This document shows positions 25,623-38,957 of a stretch of 64,000 nucleotides of DNA, in pieces. The stretch is from NCBI GenBank assembly GCA_002505405.1, contig DAVD01000037.1, positions 79,246-143,245 on the forward strand. The letters are read 5' to 3'. Made by a program: the position numbers and the translations under genes. The notes beneath the pieces are model-generated. The model worked only from the letters and a program-made list of their open reading frames with translations, did no database searches and was not told the DNA's origin. Positions within the stretch are counted from its first letter, which is position 1. The number at the start of each line of letters is the position of its first letter. Origin of the DNA: Candidatus Poseidonia alphae. GTDB lineage: Archaea > Thermoplasmatota > Poseidoniia > Poseidoniales > Poseidoniaceae.

Positions 25623-26756
25623 ATGGGGGATGAAAAGAATGTCATGGGCATTCCGCAGTTGGTCCTCAGCAATACTCTTCTCATCAATGGAGCCTTGTTT
25701 TTAGGCCTCGTTGGGATTCATACAGGCATCGATGAGGTCCATTTGGACAGCACACCGGTATCCATTACACTTCTCATATTGGCCATGGCATTGCTGATTA
25801 AATCTGCAGACTTTTTCATTGAAGGGGCAAAGGGCCTGGCTTACCGGGCAGGACTTCCAGAGGTTGTTATTGGCCTTACCATTGTCTCTATAGGCACCTC
25901 ACTTCCAGAAATTTTAGTTACGACTACCTCGGCTGCAGACATGCGCTTCCGAGGAGCAGATGCTCAATTTGCAGACTTTGCCCTTGGGGGGATTTTCGGC
26001 TCAATTCTCGTCCAAATCACGTTTATTCTTGGCGTAGTTGTGACGTTTCGTGGTGTAAAAATCCGTCCCTCTTGGCTCAAAAGAGACGGTTTGATCATGC
26101 TCGGTTCGATTCTCCTCCTCACCTTCTTTTTGAACACTGGAGGGGTGCTGAGCAGTCTTGAAGGATTGATTCTTGTGAGCCTTTACGGAATTTACATCTA
26201 TTGGTTGTTGTCGAATCGTGAGGAGATCATGCGAGAAGAGATGACCGAAGAGAGTCCCGTTGAACGGGTGTCAAACTGGACCACTGCGTCATATATCGTC
26301 ATGGTCACACTCGGCCTTGTTTTAGCCCTATTTGCAGCTCACCACCTCGTAGAAATCGCCAGTGACATGGCTTATGAACTCAACGTGCCGCATGCAGTTG
26401 TCGGAACGACTGTTTCAGGATTAGGAACCTCTTTGCCCGAACTGACCATCGCCTTTATGGCCGCAAAACGGAGTGAAGGCGTTGCCATCGGAGCCCTCAT
26501 TGGATCCAACATTACCGACCCGCTCCTTTCTGTTGGCCTTGCCGCCATGGTCTTCCCATTGTCATTGACCGCCGAAGGTTATCCATTGACCATGCACCTC
26601 ATTATCCCAGCAACCGTTCTTGGAACCATGGTTGCCTTAGGAATGATGCGTTCGCAATACGAATTCAAGCGCTGGGAAGGCATTGCCCTGATTTTCTTTT
26701 ATCTTATCTTTTTGGGTTTACTTGTCGCACACCGGCAGGGCATTCTTGTTCTTTGA
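25623..26756 (+). CDS. cation:Ca2+ antiporter family protein (YrbG-like)
   Basis: From the ATG at 25623 the protein has 377 residues and about ten membrane helices with two inverted alpha-repeats. Each repeat carries the ion-binding GTSLPE motif: VSIGTSLPEILVTTTSA in the first and SGLGTSLPELTIAFMAA with GSNITDPLLSVG in the second. Known members exchange Na+ (sometimes K+ dependent) or H+ for Ca2+. A further ATG at 25644 is possible. Upstream frame to 25458 overlaps the divergent aquaporin start and is not likely coding. Confidence 0.88.
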   Translation: MGDEKNVMGIPQLVLSNTLLINGALFLGLVGIHTGIDEVHLDSTPVSITLLILAMALLIKSADFFIEGAKGLAYRAGLPEVVIGLTIVSIGTSLPEILVTTTSAADMRFRGADAQFADFALGGIFGSILVQITFILGVVVTFRGVKIRPSWLKRDGLIMLGSILLLTFFLNTGGVLSSLEGLILVSLYGIYIYWLLSNREEIMREEMTEESPVERVSNWTTASYIVMVTLGLVLALFAAHHLVEIASDMAYELNVPHAVVGTTVSGLGTSLPELTIAFMAAKRSEGVAIGALIGSNITDPLLSVGLAAMVFPLSLTAEGYPLTMHLIIPATVLGTMVALGMMRSQYEFKRWEGIALIFFYLIFLGLLVAHRQGILVL

Positions 26757-26816
26757 CGGAAGCAACCTCGGAGAATGAATCCTAATCGCCTTAAGGGAGC
26801 GGCTCTTGGGAACATC

Positions 26817-27965
26817 ATGGTCGACTTCCAACTCGATGAGATGCAAACCATGCTCAAAGAACTCGCTCATGAGTTCGCAGTGGATGAAATTCGTCCAAAG
26901 GCAGAACATTGGGATGAAGAGTCAGTTTATCCGATTGAGACCATTCGTCAAGCCCATGAGATGGGGTTGCTTAACCTTCACATTCCTGAAGCATATGGCG
27001 GCGCAGGCCTTGGCTCGCTCGAGGAAGTCCTCGTTAACGAGGAACTGGCATGGGGTGACCCTGGTTTTGCAACTGCAGCCTACGCGACCGCTCTTGCCTG
27101 TGCTCCAATTATCACAGGAGCAACAGAGGAGCAAAAGAACATCTGGCTTCGTAAAGTCACTGAAGAAGGGGCACTTGCCTCCTACGCTATCACTGAACCA
27201 GGAGCAGGTTCTGATGTTGCAGCACTCAAAACTACCGCCATCAGTGACGGTGATGAATACGTTTTGAACGGTTCAAAGATGTGGATTACTGGAGCGGGAT
27301 ATGCGGATTTCTTTTTCGTTTTGGCCAAAACAGACCCTAACGCTGGCTACCGAGGTATGTCTGGCTTTATTGTGGAAAAAGACACACCAGGGTTCACTCT
27401 TGGAAAGAAAGAAACCAACATGGGTCAGCGATGCTCAGACACCCGCTCTCTTTCGTTTGACAACGTGAGAATCCCTGCAAGTCATCTGATTGGAGGCTCT
27501 GAATCGGGTGGATGGATGAACGCTATGAAAGCATTTGACATGAGTCGCCCCAACATCGCTGCACATGCAACGGGTTTGGGAAGGGCTGCTTACGAACACG
27601 CTCTCAATTATTCAAACGAGCGCAAAACATTCGGTAAACCTCTTCACCAACATCAAGCCGTCCAATTTATGCTTGCAGATATGAAAACAAGCATTGAGGC
27701 ATCGAGAATGCTTACATGGAAATCTGCATCCGAATTCGACAATGGAATCCGCAACACAGAGTCTGCTGCCCACGCAAAACGCTTTGCGGCAGACATGGCC
27801 ATGAAAGTAACGACCGATGCGGTTCAGGTGTATGGCGGCTACGGTTACTCAGAGGAGTATCCCGTTGCCCGCTTGATGCGGGGAGCAAAGGTCATGCAAA
27901 TCTACGAAGGCTCATCTCAAGTTCAACGGATGATTATCGGCCGTGAAATCACCAAGGATTTCTGA
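26817..27965 (+). CDS. acyl-CoA dehydrogenase
   Basis: The 382-residue flavoprotein (ATG at 26817, start MVDFQLDEMQ) has the ACAD signatures YAITEPGAGSDVAALKTTA and the C-terminal region with catalytic Glu in YEGSSQVQRMIIGRE. It oxidises an acyl-CoA to the 2-enoyl-CoA and hands electrons to an electron-transfer flavoprotein. Chain-length preference cannot be told; short/branched-chain forms share these motifs. An ATG 42 bases earlier (26775) directly abuts CGGAGA and is less well spaced. Runs in the same direction as the exchanger gene 60 bases upstream. Confidence 0.9.
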   Translation: MVDFQLDEMQTMLKELAHEFAVDEIRPKAEHWDEESVYPIETIRQAHEMGLLNLHIPEAYGGAGLGSLEEVLVNEELAWGDPGFATAAYATALACAPIITGATEEQKNIWLRKVTEEGALASYAITEPGAGSDVAALKTTAISDGDEYVLNGSKMWITGAGYADFFFVLAKTDPNAGYRGMSGFIVEKDTPGFTLGKKETNMGQRCSDTRSLSFDNVRIPASHLIGGSESGGWMNAMKAFDMSRPNIAAHATGLGRAAYEHALNYSNERKTFGKPLHQHQAVQFMLADMKTSIEASRMLTWKSASEFDNGIRNTESAAHAKRFAADMAMKVTTDAVQVYGGYGYSEEYPVARLMRGAKVMQIYEGSSQVQRMIIGREITKDF

Positions 27966-28742
27966 TCAATCCAAACCCCGAAGAAGCGCTTCTTCGATGT
28001 CCCAAATCTGATTTTCATCGTGATGCCAGGGGACCTCTTCCTTTGTGTATGCCACTTCTTCCTTTCGGTCAAACCATTCTTGGAAGTTCATGTACTCATG
28101 TTCATTTGCAGAGGCTTGGTCATCGTCAGCAAACGTTTCACTGATTTGGTCTGCTTCACAAGTAAGGTCAATCAGACGCTGTTGAGCTTGCCGACGTGGA
28201 TTGGGTTCGTACTCAAATTCATCATCATCATAAAACAATTCATCGTTGTACATGGCACCTTCCGCAGTAAACTTGTACACGTCGAGGAGAGCTTCTCGTG
28301 GAGCAATGACAAATTGTGCGAGCAAACCGATACGTACTGCTGTTCTGCGGTCGTCTCTCAGTCCGAGTGCAAGGGTTGCAAGTTGGTCTCCAATGGGGAG
28401 GTCTTTGCCTCCATGTTCAGGGTAAATGCAAAGGCGTACAGAATAATCGTTTAGGGCCAAAAGGTCGGTTTTTCGAGGGGCTGCGCGAACGTCAAAACCC
28501 CAGACGACTCCATCTTCCATTTCACCGATCAAGTTTTGATAAATTGTTTTTTCAGGCACCGCCTGAAGTGAATACCAACGCCTTGAACTACCTTTTATCC
28601 GGACCGATGGAAGTCCGTTTGGGAGCGCATAAGTCTCCAAGTGTTGCGATGAATCGCAAATGGACTTGAGGAATTCAAGTCCACGGTCATGAGCAGCCCG
28701 CTTTTGGACGGTCCATGATTGGGGTATTTTCCATACCTTCAT
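27966..28742 (-). CDS. conserved-looking acidic protein of unknown function
   Basis: The 258-residue soluble protein has an N-terminal half with mixed alpha/beta character (VRIKGSSRRWYSLQA, GVVWGFDVRAAPRKTDLLALND, LCIYPEHGGKDLPIGDQLATLALGL) and a very acidic second half with Tyr-rich stretches (YDDDEFEYEPNPRR, EYMNFQEWFDRKEEV). No signal peptide, membrane segment or catalytic motif was recognised. It ends one base from the convergent acyl-CoA dehydrogenase gene and its start is 72 bases from the divergent mocA-like gene. Confidence 0.65.
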   Translation of the reverse strand: MKVWKIPQSWTVQKRAAHDRGLEFLKSICDSSQHLETYALPNGLPSVRIKGSSRRWYSLQAVPEKTIYQNLIGEMEDGVVWGFDVRAAPRKTDLLALNDYSVRLCIYPEHGGKDLPIGDQLATLALGLRDDRRTAVRIGLLAQFVIAPREALLDVYKFTAEGAMYNDELFYDDDEFEYEPNPRRQAQQRLIDLTCEADQISETFADDDQASANEHEYMNFQEWFDRKEEVAYTKEEVPWHHDENQIWDIEEALLRGLD

Positions 28743-28814
28743 GTCAGGTTTTGCGGTTGACTCTATTTGAAGGAAAAGAGGAAAAGCAATTGGTCGGCAA
28801 CGGTTGGAGCGAAC

Positions 28815-29414
28815 ATGGCTCGCTCTGTACCTGGCATTATCCTTGCAGCAGGGGCAAGTTCCCGACTCGGCGAACCGAAATTATTGGTTAACGTTGGAGG
28901 TACTCCATTGGTCCGGTGGGCATATGAGAACCTGAAGACGGCTGGCTGCGAACCCATCATTGTGGTTACGCGGGCTGAGTTATCTGTTGATGTGCTCTTG
29001 GCGGTCCCCGATGCGATTGTGAGCATCAACCCTCACCCCGAAGCGGGACGCACCGGTAGCCTACAGAACGGTATTTCTTCGCTTCATTCCGAACTGGGAA
29101 GGTTGCCTCGGAAGGTGGTTATGGCGCCCGTTGACCGCCCCGGCTGGAATGCAAGTTTAGTGAAGGCCTTGACGGGCCATGACGAGTCGGTGTGCCCAAT
29201 CCATCAAGGAAGAAAGGGCCACCCAGTGGTTCTTAATGGCGATGACCTTGAGCGCATATTGTCTGTTTCCAGCGCTACGTCATTGCGAGACATCGTTTCG
29301 TTCAAGGAAGTAACGGTCCATGGACCATGGCTCCATCTGAACATTGATACGCCAGAATCACTTAGCAACTTGCAAGAAGATGCGGCAGAACTGCACGCCT
29401 ATTTTTTGCGATGA
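28815..29414 (+). CDS. mocA: MocA/MobA-like molybdenum cofactor nucleotidyltransferase
   Basis: The ATG at 28815 follows TGGAG and gives 199 residues starting with the NTP-transferase signature IILAAGASSRLGEPKLLVNVGG, later GRTGSLQNGISSL and APVDRPGWNASLV. MocA proteins attach CMP to molybdopterin to make the cytosine dinucleotide form used by xanthine dehydrogenase-family enzymes; MobA makes the guanine form. The XdhC-like gene directly after it, and a molybdenum hydroxylase 8 kb away, favour MocA. Confidence 0.82.
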   Translation: MARSVPGIILAAGASSRLGEPKLLVNVGGTPLVRWAYENLKTAGCEPIIVVTRAELSVDVLLAVPDAIVSINPHPEAGRTGSLQNGISSLHSELGRLPRKVVMAPVDRPGWNASLVKALTGHDESVCPIHQGRKGHPVVLNGDDLERILSVSSATSLRDIVSFKEVTVHGPWLHLNIDTPESLSNLQEDAAELHAYFLR

Positions 29415-29448
29415 CAAGGGATATGAGGGCAAGCCGAGAGGGTTGTGC

Positions 29449-30321
29449 ATGACGGCTCGTGTACTCCAATGGGCCTTGAGCCGATTGAATGCACAACACA
29501 AGGTTGTACTTGCAACGGTGTTGAATACTTCAGGTAGCGTTCCGGGAAAAACGGGTGCTCGTCTAGCGATGACCGCTCCTGATTTGAGTTGGGAAGGAAC
29601 CGTTGGGGGGGCTGGCTTGGAACTAAAGGTCCTCAATCGTTGCAAAATCTTGCTCGAGCAGTCGACAATACCCGTCGCAGAAGTGGTGACCTACGGCCTG
29701 AATAAAGGGGCGAAGGGCTATGAAGTGCAACCCCTTGATTCGTTATGCGGTGGGCAAGTCACCCTCTCGCTTGAAGTGATGATTCCTATGCCCCACGTAT
29801 TCCTCATGGGCGGCGGTCACTGCGGCCAAGCGATTGCAACACTGCTTGACCAAGTTGGCTGGTCGTACTCCGTACACGATACACGGCCTGAATTTGCTTC
29901 TAGCGAATTGTATCCTTCCGCAGTGGCCCTCTCTTCCAAGGACATTGAGGCGCTTCTTTCCAATGAATCTCTCAAGTCCATGAACCGATTTTCAGACGTC
30001 TTGCTCCTCGGGCACGATTGGAGTGAAGACCAAGAACGGCTTCTTGGTCTGTTGGGTTTGTTCAATCAAGATGGCGTGGCATTGGATGGTTCCACTGCCC
30101 CGCGTGTTGGGGTGATTGGTAGCCGGTCAAAATGGCAGGCTTTTCGTGCTGAATGTGAAGGTCGTGGTTTGCCCAGTACCCTATTGGACCAGGTGATCTG
30201 TCCCATTGGATTGAACATTGGTGCGGAATCACCTGAAGAGATTGCTGTAGCAGTGGTCGCACAAATCATGTCTGCCTTCAAGAGAAAAGATCCCACTGAG
30301 CCAACGTGGCGTCAAGATTGA
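29449..30321 (+). CDS. xdhC: XdhC/CoxI-family molybdenum hydroxylase maturation factor
   Basis: The 290-residue protein has the N-terminal XdhC/CoxI domain (VVLATVLNTSGSVPGKTGARLAM, GTVGGAGLE, SLCGGQVTLSLEV) and a C-terminal Rossmann-like domain (HVFLMGGGHCGQAIATLL, DVLLLGHDWSEDQ, CPIGLNIGAESPEEIA). The family inserts the terminal sulfido ligand and delivers molybdenum cofactor to hydroxylases. A TTG two codons upstream is possible. It follows the mocA-like gene by 34 bases. Its last 10 bases overlap the convergent oligoribonuclease gene. Confidence 0.88.
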   Translation: MTARVLQWALSRLNAQHKVVLATVLNTSGSVPGKTGARLAMTAPDLSWEGTVGGAGLELKVLNRCKILLEQSTIPVAEVVTYGLNKGAKGYEVQPLDSLCGGQVTLSLEVMIPMPHVFLMGGGHCGQAIATLLDQVGWSYSVHDTRPEFASSELYPSAVALSSKDIEALLSNESLKSMNRFSDVLLLGHDWSEDQERLLGLLGLFNQDGVALDGSTAPRVGVIGSRSKWQAFRAECEGRGLPSTLLDQVICPIGLNIGAESPEEIAVAVVAQIMSAFKRKDPTEPTWRQD

Positions 30322-30860
30322 GGGACGAACAAATTCGTTCTGAAGTGCTTCAACTCTTCAATGGATTCGAGGATATCATCGAGGGCTAAATGTGCCCCTT
30401 TCTTCGCGTAGAAGGGTGTCTTAGGATACCATCTGCGAGCAAGTTCCTTGATGGTTGATACATCCACCATCCGATAATGAAGCATCTCTAAAATCGCCGG
30501 CATTTCTTTGGCAAGGAATTGTCGGTCGTTCCAAACACTGTTCCCACAAAGAGGAGCAGTTCCCGGTTCAATCCACTCTTTTAGAAATTCGACCGTTTCC
30601 CGTTCCGCATCCCCCAATTCCGTACCTTCTTCATGAATACGTTGCACCAATCCACTCCCATGGTGGTGCCTTGTGTTCCATTCATCCATCCCGTCAAGAA
30701 GTTCTTGTTGAACGTTAATCGCTAGATTCGGGCCAGTGGCTAGGATGTTCAGTTCACTGTCAGTAATGACGGTAGCAATCTCAATGATGGACTCACGTTC
30801 AAGGTCAAGCCCGGTCATTTCGAGGTCAATCCAAACCATCCGTTGAGATGTTTCACTCAT
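30312..30860 (-). CDS. orn: oligoribonuclease (DEDDh 3'-5' exonuclease)
   Basis: The 182-residue protein carries the DEDDh exonuclease motifs: VWIDLEMTGLD (Exo I), CGNSVWNDRQFL (Exo II) and HLALDDILESIEE (Exo III). Length and sequence match Orn, which degrades 2-5 nucleotide RNA fragments (nanoRNA) in bacteria and eukaryotes. It is uncommon in archaea, so transfer is plausible. Upstream lies a 48-base gap to the stop of the giant membrane protein gene, also leftward. Confidence 0.9.
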   Translation of the reverse strand: MSETSQRMVWIDLEMTGLDLERESIIEIATVITDSELNILATGPNLAINVQQELLDGMDEWNTRHHHGSGLVQRIHEEGTELGDAERETVEFLKEWIEPGTAPLCGNSVWNDRQFLAKEMPAILEMLHYRMVDVSTIKELARRWYPKTPFYAKKGAHLALDDILESIEELKHFRTNLFVPQS

Positions 30861-30908
30861 GCTTTGCCCTGAGTGGGCTCAGGTCTTTGTTGTTCGCAGG
30901 ATTGAAGT

Positions 30909-35003
<4,095 letters not shown>

Positions 35004-35173
35004 GTCAATCTTTATTTTTTTCCTTCAATAGGTCTTAAAATTTCACCCGTGGATTTGGACAAAGTACGGATTTGACACCTCCAGGATTGCCTTCGGTTGA
35101 CCTCGTTGAGGTCGTGCCACATGTTCCCAATGGGTTCAAAAAGACCACCTGCTTGGAATTAAGTGTTGAGCCT

Positions 35174-37177
35174 ATGCTAATCAAAAAACTTCTGAGCGCA
35201 TTTTGTCTAACGTTGATGCTGCTTCCAACTTTGGCCTTGGCCACCCCCATTCAAATTGAAACTGAATCTTCCGTTGAAGAAGGATGGTGGATTGAGACCA
35301 CGGTCGACCAAAACAAGAACTCCATCGGAGACATGGTGGAATTTCACAAAGACAATCCTGTTTTCCTTGATGAAGACAACACTCTGCCGTTGATCATTGA
35401 CTTTGACCACACGCCATCCACTGACGAAATCGCATTGTTGGAACGGGAAGTTGGTTATGTGCACCAATGGGAATTGACACACATTGATGCGCTGGCTGGC
35501 CGCGTTCACGTTGATTTGATTCGCGAGACCCTCAACATTCCAGGAGTCGTCATGATTGAACTTGACAGCATTCTCACCATTCAAAACGGGGATGCAGCTG
35601 TTCTGCACGGCGTTGACATGGCTTGGGAAGAAACTGGTTACGATGGCTCCGGTGTAACCGTCGCCATCATCGATACCGGAATTGACGGCGCCCACGCAAG
35701 TCTGGACGACCTCGACGATGATAACTCAACCAATGACCCGAAGGTGATTGGATTTTACGACCCTGTGAATAACCCTACCCTTACCAACGGTACAGAAGTG
35801 TTCCCATACGACGACCAAGGACACGGCTCTCATTGTGCGGGTACAACTGCAGGAACGGGCGCCCCTAACTACGAGCACGTCGGAATGGCTCCACAAGCAA
35901 ACCTTGTTGGCGTTAAGGTCCTTGATGCAGGCGGTTCGGGTTCCTTCGCAACCGTAATGGCAGGCATGAAATGGACCGTAGACAACCGTTACCAATTCAA
36001 CATCCGCGCTGCTTCAATGAGTCTTGGTGGCCCGGGCCCAATTGAGTGGACCTCCTCAGAAGAAGACAGTGTTAACCGGTACGCCAATGAAATGGTGCGC
36101 TCGGGAATTGCGCTTTTCATCGCTGCTGGTAACAGTTTTTCATCGGCCAGCATCGGGACTCCTGGGTCGGCTGAAGACGTCATCACCGTTGGTGCATTGG
36201 ACAAAGACTCCTCCATCTCTGTTTATTCAAGCCAAGGCCCGACTGAAGAAGGTAGGATCAAACCAAACGTCGCTTACGTTGGCTCAAACGTCATGTCAGT
36301 GGCTTTCAACACCGGAGACCAATATACGGACATGTCAGGAACCTCAATGGCAACACCCGGTGCTGCTGGTGTGGCGGCTTTAATGTTGCAGGCCAATCCA
36401 GACCTTTCACCGTTTGATGTTCGTAACATCATGCAAGAGACTGCAACTTATCGTGAATGTTACTACATGGGTGACCCAGATGGAATAAAAGGCTGCCCTC
36501 TAGACAGTACTGGCGCTGGTGTCTTGCCGAAGGCTCGTCAGAATAACGTCTACGGTCACGGAGAAGTTCGTGCGCTTGATGCTGTTATGGAAGCGGCAGA
36601 ACAGGATTATTCCTTTGATAACAGTGTGACTCTCGCTATGGAAACTTCTTCTGGACCTGATAATCGCGTACACATGACCAATGGCGATTCACTTGAATTC
36701 ACCATTACAGAGGGCGTTGAAACCATTCAATGGCGAAGCAACCATTTGCTTGACGATTGGACGAACATTCATTCATACGAGCATACAGAGGCTTTCGAGT
36801 TAGAGGTTATTGATATCGTTCATGAAATTGAGCATCTACCTGGTGTAGAACTCCAAGGGAATCATACCATCTCCATTCGTGGTCTCATGGAGACTGGCGA
36901 AACAAATTTCTCCTCAACCCCAATCATTACGGCAGACATTATGCTCATGGATGTTAGCAAAGACGCAGCGATTGAAGAAAGCGATGGAATGTTTTCCGGA
37001 AGTATCGTTCTGGTCGGTATTGCTGGAATGATTATCGGTGTGATATTGGTCCCTCTGGTCATGCTCGCTCTCAACAAATCAGAAGATTCTATTGAAGTTG
37101 AACGGTTCAAGTGGTCCGATGCAGTTCCAGACGAGGACATTGAAGCGATCTTGGTCGAAGAAGCTAAACTTCAATGA
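35174..37177 (+). CDS. membrane-anchored subtilisin-like serine protease (S8)
   Basis: From the ATG at 35174 the 667-residue protein has a signal peptide (MLIKKLLSAFCLTLMLLPT), a propeptide-like N-terminal region (about 60-150) and the subtilase catalytic domain. The triad is visible: Asp in VTVAIIDTGIDGAH, His in GHGSHCAGTTAG, Ser in GTSMATPGAAG, with the oxyanion Asn in IAAGNSFS. A beta-rich region follows and a C-terminal helix (IVLVGIAGMIIGVILVPLVM) anchors it, leaving an acidic cytoplasmic end. It probably degrades protein outside the cell or matures surface proteins. The open frame to 35072 is not needed. Confidence 0.93.
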   Translation: MLIKKLLSAFCLTLMLLPTLALATPIQIETESSVEEGWWIETTVDQNKNSIGDMVEFHKDNPVFLDEDNTLPLIIDFDHTPSTDEIALLEREVGYVHQWELTHIDALAGRVHVDLIRETLNIPGVVMIELDSILTIQNGDAAVLHGVDMAWEETGYDGSGVTVAIIDTGIDGAHASLDDLDDDNSTNDPKVIGFYDPVNNPTLTNGTEVFPYDDQGHGSHCAGTTAGTGAPNYEHVGMAPQANLVGVKVLDAGGSGSFATVMAGMKWTVDNRYQFNIRAASMSLGGPGPIEWTSSEEDSVNRYANEMVRSGIALFIAAGNSFSSASIGTPGSAEDVITVGALDKDSSISVYSSQGPTEEGRIKPNVAYVGSNVMSVAFNTGDQYTDMSGTSMATPGAAGVAALMLQANPDLSPFDVRNIMQETATYRECYYMGDPDGIKGCPLDSTGAGVLPKARQNNVYGHGEVRALDAVMEAAEQDYSFDNSVTLAMETSSGPDNRVHMTNGDSLEFTITEGVETIQWRSNHLLDDWTNIHSYEHTEAFELEVIDIVHEIEHLPGVELQGNHTISIRGLMETGETNFSSTPIITADIMLMDVSKDAAIEESDGMFSGSIVLVGIAGMIIGVILVPLVMLALNKSEDSIEVERFKWSDAVPDEDIEAILVEEAKLQ

Positions 37178-37182
37178 TGCCT

Positions 37183-37710
37183 TCAGGCAGAAGCGGCTTC
37201 CCATCGTTTCAAGATCTCTGCGGTATCGTCCATTCTGCCTTCATGAAGGTAGGTGACTTCACCATCGGCGTTGACAAAGACCACAGATCCCGGCTTGTCA
37301 ATGCCGAGACTGATTCCCGCCTCATGCCCTTTCATGAAGGCATATGTTGTCAGGCTGACTCCGGTTGCTTCCCCATCATCATCGTGAGCATCAGCAGATT
37401 CATGCCATTCTGAGAGGGTCACGCCAGTTGCATTTTCGGCAGGGTCGGTGGACATGACCAAGACTGGAAGTTCTGCTTGAGCAGACCATATGGCGTGCAT
37501 GGTGGTGAAGCATGGGCTGTTGCACCATTCAGCAGAAAACACGACAATGTAGGCGCTACCTTCCATTCTTGTGTTGTCGTAGATCTCATTGTTATCCGCA
37601 ACAGAAGAGAATACGGGGAAGGATTGCGATTCCTCTGTTTCTTCGGAGGTACAACCTGCAAGAGAACTACTGAATAAGAGCATGAGCATCATGAAGGCAA
37701 ATTGTTTCAT
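37183..37710 (-). CDS. thioredoxin-like lipoprotein with CxxxC motif
   Basis: The ATG at 37710 gives 175 residues with a lipoprotein signal ending SSSLAGC, followed by a thioredoxin-fold domain: YIVVFSAEWCNSPCFTTMHA (redox-like cysteines spaced Cys-Asn-Ser-Pro-Cys), a Pro-containing IDKPGSVVFVNADGEV strand and a C-terminal helix. The active site has one residue more than the usual CxxC, so redox activity is uncertain; SCO-type copper proteins use CxxxC. It faces the outside. The frame is open upstream to 38187 but that part lies antisense to the calcium-repeat gene. It ends 5 bases from the subtilase stop. Confidence 0.82.
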   Translation of the reverse strand: MKQFAFMMLMLLFSSSLAGCTSEETEESQSFPVFSSVADNNEIYDNTRMEGSAYIVVFSAEWCNSPCFTTMHAIWSAQAELPVLVMSTDPAENATGVTLSEWHESADAHDDDGEATGVSLTTYAFMKGHEAGISLGIDKPGSVVFVNADGEVTYLHEGRMDDTAEILKRWEAASA

Positions 37711-37798
37711 AGATGGCACTGGCCACTGCTCCTTATAGAAACCTTTCCGGTGCTGTTGGATGCAATAAAGCCATATGGGCGGTCGTTTAGCGCTCTTC

Positions 37799-38884
37799 AT
37801 GAAACAGTGGGGCACGACGTATGTGTGCATTTTCTCTTTGTTTTTATTGCTCCTTCCAACAGGCGTTGGAGCACAAGATTCAACTCCTGTTTGCGGAACC
37901 GAAGGAGACTCAACCATGGACCGAGTGGGCTGCTTGGATACAGACGGAGACGGATGGTCTGACCCCGATGCTTCATGGAACGCTTCAATGGGGGCTGATG
38001 CTTTTCCCGACAATGAAAGCGAACACCGCGACCTTGACGGTGACGGCATCGGTGACGAGGCAGACCCTGATATGGACGGAGATGGGGTTGGGGATGAGGT
38101 TGATGTTTGGCCTGAGGACCCTGTTATTTGGTCTGACGGCGACGGCGATGGATATGCAGACCAAAGCATGCACCCGCTGTCCGACAATTGCCCTTACACC
38201 TACGGGAAGAGTCGTATTCGCTTGAAGGGATGTTCAGACCTTGATGGAGATTTCATGCCAGACGTGTACGATGATGATGCCGATGGCGATGGCATACGCA
38301 ATGAAATGGAACGGTCAGCCTCGTCGGGCACCATTCTTTACGACCCGTACAATGCGCAATCTACACCCTTGGACTCCGATCAAGACACCATTCCCGATGT
38401 CTTGGACCATGACAACGACAACGATGGTTGGCCTGACGATGTAGAGCTTGACCGAGGTTCAGATATTTACGATGAGGATGAAACGCCCTTCACACTTTAC
38501 TTTGGCCTCAATACCGGCATTTTCTATGCGGGAGGTTTGACTGGTGAATCGTTCAGTCTCGAATATCACGCCGACAGCATGGAGTTCTCTGTTTCCGGCG
38601 TCATGGAAATAGTGTTTGAGGAACTGGTCATCCCGCTGCTGTTGATTCCGGTTTATTTTGGAGTTTACTTTTCTCGTCGAAACGAGTTTATGCGTTGCTT
38701 GAATCGTATTGAAGAGGCCATGACCATCGAGGAATTGAATGTAATAGAAAAAGTTGTGAATAATTTTGTGAAAGAAAGGAGAATCAAGGTTTACCACGGT
38801 TTAGTGCTTCGAAATGCTTTGGAAGAAGCGGAGTCCGATTGTAGAAACCCTACGGCGAATTCAAAATGGCTTCAAGAAGAGTAA
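37799..38884 (+). CDS. membrane-anchored thrombospondin type-3-like calcium-repeat protein
   Basis: The protein (361 residues from the ATG at 37799; a start at 37775 adds 8) has a signal peptide (IFSLFLLLLPTGVGAQ), then many Asp-rich repeats of the form DxDGDGxxD (DTDGDGWSDPD, DLDGDGIGDEADPDMDGDG, DNDNDGWPDD) like thrombospondin type 3 repeats that bind calcium. A beta-rich stretch precedes a membrane helix (VIPLLLIPVYFGVYF). Unusually there is a 65-residue charged cytoplasmic part with predicted helices (IEEAMTIEELNVIEKVVNN). Function unknown; a surface structural or sensing role is inferred. Confidence 0.8.
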   Translation: MKQWGTTYVCIFSLFLLLLPTGVGAQDSTPVCGTEGDSTMDRVGCLDTDGDGWSDPDASWNASMGADAFPDNESEHRDLDGDGIGDEADPDMDGDGVGDEVDVWPEDPVIWSDGDGDGYADQSMHPLSDNCPYTYGKSRIRLKGCSDLDGDFMPDVYDDDADGDGIRNEMERSASSGTILYDPYNAQSTPLDSDQDTIPDVLDHDNDNDGWPDDVELDRGSDIYDEDETPFTLYFGLNTGIFYAGGLTGESFSLEYHADSMEFSVSGVMEIVFEELVIPLLLIPVYFGVYFSRRNEFMRCLNRIEEAMTIEELNVIEKVVNNFVKERRIKVYHGLVLRNALEEAESDCRNPTANSKWLQEE

Positions 38885-38957
38885 GCAAAGGGTTTTTTGA
38901 AACATACCGCCCCGAATTATCAAAGAGTGGGACGCCAACGGATGGACAGGGACGAGT

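Noticed and set aside
37711..38187. N-terminal extension of the thioredoxin-like lipoprotein
   Set aside because: Ser/Pro-rich sequence antisense to the Asp-rich repeats of the opposite gene; the lipoprotein signal begins at 37710.
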